From: Acephala macrosclerotiorum | Taxonomy: Eukaryota; Ascomycota; Leotiomycetes; Helotiales; Mollisiaceae | Assembly: GCA_014904845.1 (NCBI GenBank) | Contig: MU119681.1 | Coordinates: 1-29,022 of the forward strand | Length of the DNA stretch: 29,022 nucleotides | Reading direction: 5' to 3' | Part shown: one piece after another, positions 28,863-29,022 of the stretch | Position numbering within the stretch: the first letter of the stretch is position 1 | Layout: the number at the start of each line of letters is the position of its first letter | Notes under the pieces: generated by a model | The model's database searches: none | What the model was told of the DNA's origin: nothing | The model's input: the letters and a program-made list of their open reading frames with translations, nothing else | Position numbers and translations under genes: made by a program

Positions 28863-29022
28863 TTTTTTTTTTTTTTTTTTTTTTTATTTTTTTATTTAAT
28901 TATTATAATTAAAAACTTTAAATAATTTAATCAATTTAAAATTCGAATTCTCGATTTTTTATTTTATTCTCGATATTTATATACGTTTATAACGACGATT
29001 AATTCTTTGAATTACATTATAT
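25850..29022. repeat. AT-rich block with RIP-like, CpG-sparing mutation pattern
   Basis: About 3.2 kb, continuing past the window edge, with no long open frame. GC content is near 10%: in 27361-27660 I count 16 C and 16 G in 300 bases. In that interval 15 of the 16 C are followed by G and 15 of the 16 G are preceded by C, so nearly all remaining GC pairs are CpG. The change is gradual between 25850 and 26200, where CpA and CpT still occur. This fits saturation C-to-T mutation (repeat-induced point mutation) of former repeats, probably transposons, but the original elements are no longer readable. Sequence near 28690-28790 and 28900-29022 retains slightly more non-CpG C and G. Confidence 0.8.
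28803..28885. repeat. Long poly-T tract
   Basis: 83 bases that are all T except for A at 28823 and 28861 (runs of 20, 37 and 24). A shorter run of 10 T lies at 28781-28790. Either the poly(A) tail of a minus-strand retroelement or a former C/T microsatellite whose C residues were all converted to T. Run lengths may carry sequencing or assembly error. Confidence 0.7.

Noticed and set aside
28930..28965. tRNA T-arm-like string (AATTCGAATTCTCG) near the window end
   Set aside because: No matching acceptor, D or anticodon arms could be found; the resemblance is to a 10-base palindromic string common in AT-rich DNA.
25850..29022. AT block as mitochondrial DNA inserted in the nucleus or misassembled
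   Set aside because: No mitochondrial gene or tRNA can be read, and the extreme CpG enrichment with a graded border to a nuclear gene fits RIP-like mutation better.
1..29022. CRISPR array, intact transposon, secondary-metabolite cluster or bacterial-type system
   Set aside because: No regularly spaced repeats, no transposase or reverse transcriptase reading frame, no polyketide or peptide synthetase; genes are ordinary eukaryotic ones.

Overview
The window is nuclear DNA of a filamentous ascomycete (Pezizomycotina). The genes are compact, intron lengths are mostly 46-65 nt with GT..AG ends and CTRAC/CTGAC-like branch sites, and the products are eukaryotic housekeeping proteins in their filamentous-fungal forms (large Scm3, Tma23, Atg6, CK2 alpha). 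The 3' end runs into an extremely AT-rich, RIP-like block. A Leotiomycete is my guess; the sequence alone does not prove the class.

Layout. 1-5 kb: the edge of an unresolved gene, TMA23 (+), THG1 (-, eight coding exons, one GC-AG intron) and a mitochondrial MidA/NDUFAF7-like methyltransferase (-). 4.9-7.8 kb: a membrane-anchored cysteine-synthase-like PLP enzyme (+), divergent from the methyltransferase, then transcription factor TFIIS (-). 7.8-12.7 kb: a metabolic stretch with a short-chain dehydrogenase (+) behind a palindrome-rich promoter, a GFA-type zinc enzyme (-) and a DUF1295 membrane reductase-like protein (-). 12.7-17.1 kb: a 1.6-kb gene-free stretch, a secreted Ala/Ser/Thr-rich protein (+) and the RNase P subunit Rpp1 (-). 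17.8-25.4 kb: casein kinase II alpha (+), ATG6/beclin (-) and the CENP-A chaperone SCM3 (+). 25.7-29.0 kb: a decayed FAD-monooxygenase fragment grading into a block of roughly 10% GC with no genes and a long poly-T tract.

There is no operon or clear biosynthetic cluster. Functional links are loose: THG1 and RPP1 both act on tRNA 5' ends; TMA23 acts in ribosome assembly; the methyltransferase and the cysteine synthase are a divergent pair with likely mitochondrial products.

Most notable signals: (i) in the AT block almost every remaining C is followed by G, so CpG was spared while CpA, CpT and CpC were nearly eliminated; (ii) a recognisable monooxygenase relic at the border of that block; (iii) a GC-AG intron in THG1 and a stop-free 120-nt (3n) intron inside CK2 alpha; (iv) a C-to-G skew that runs along exons and resets at an intron in the dehydrogenase gene. 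Exon boundaries were worked out by eye from splice consensus and protein continuity.
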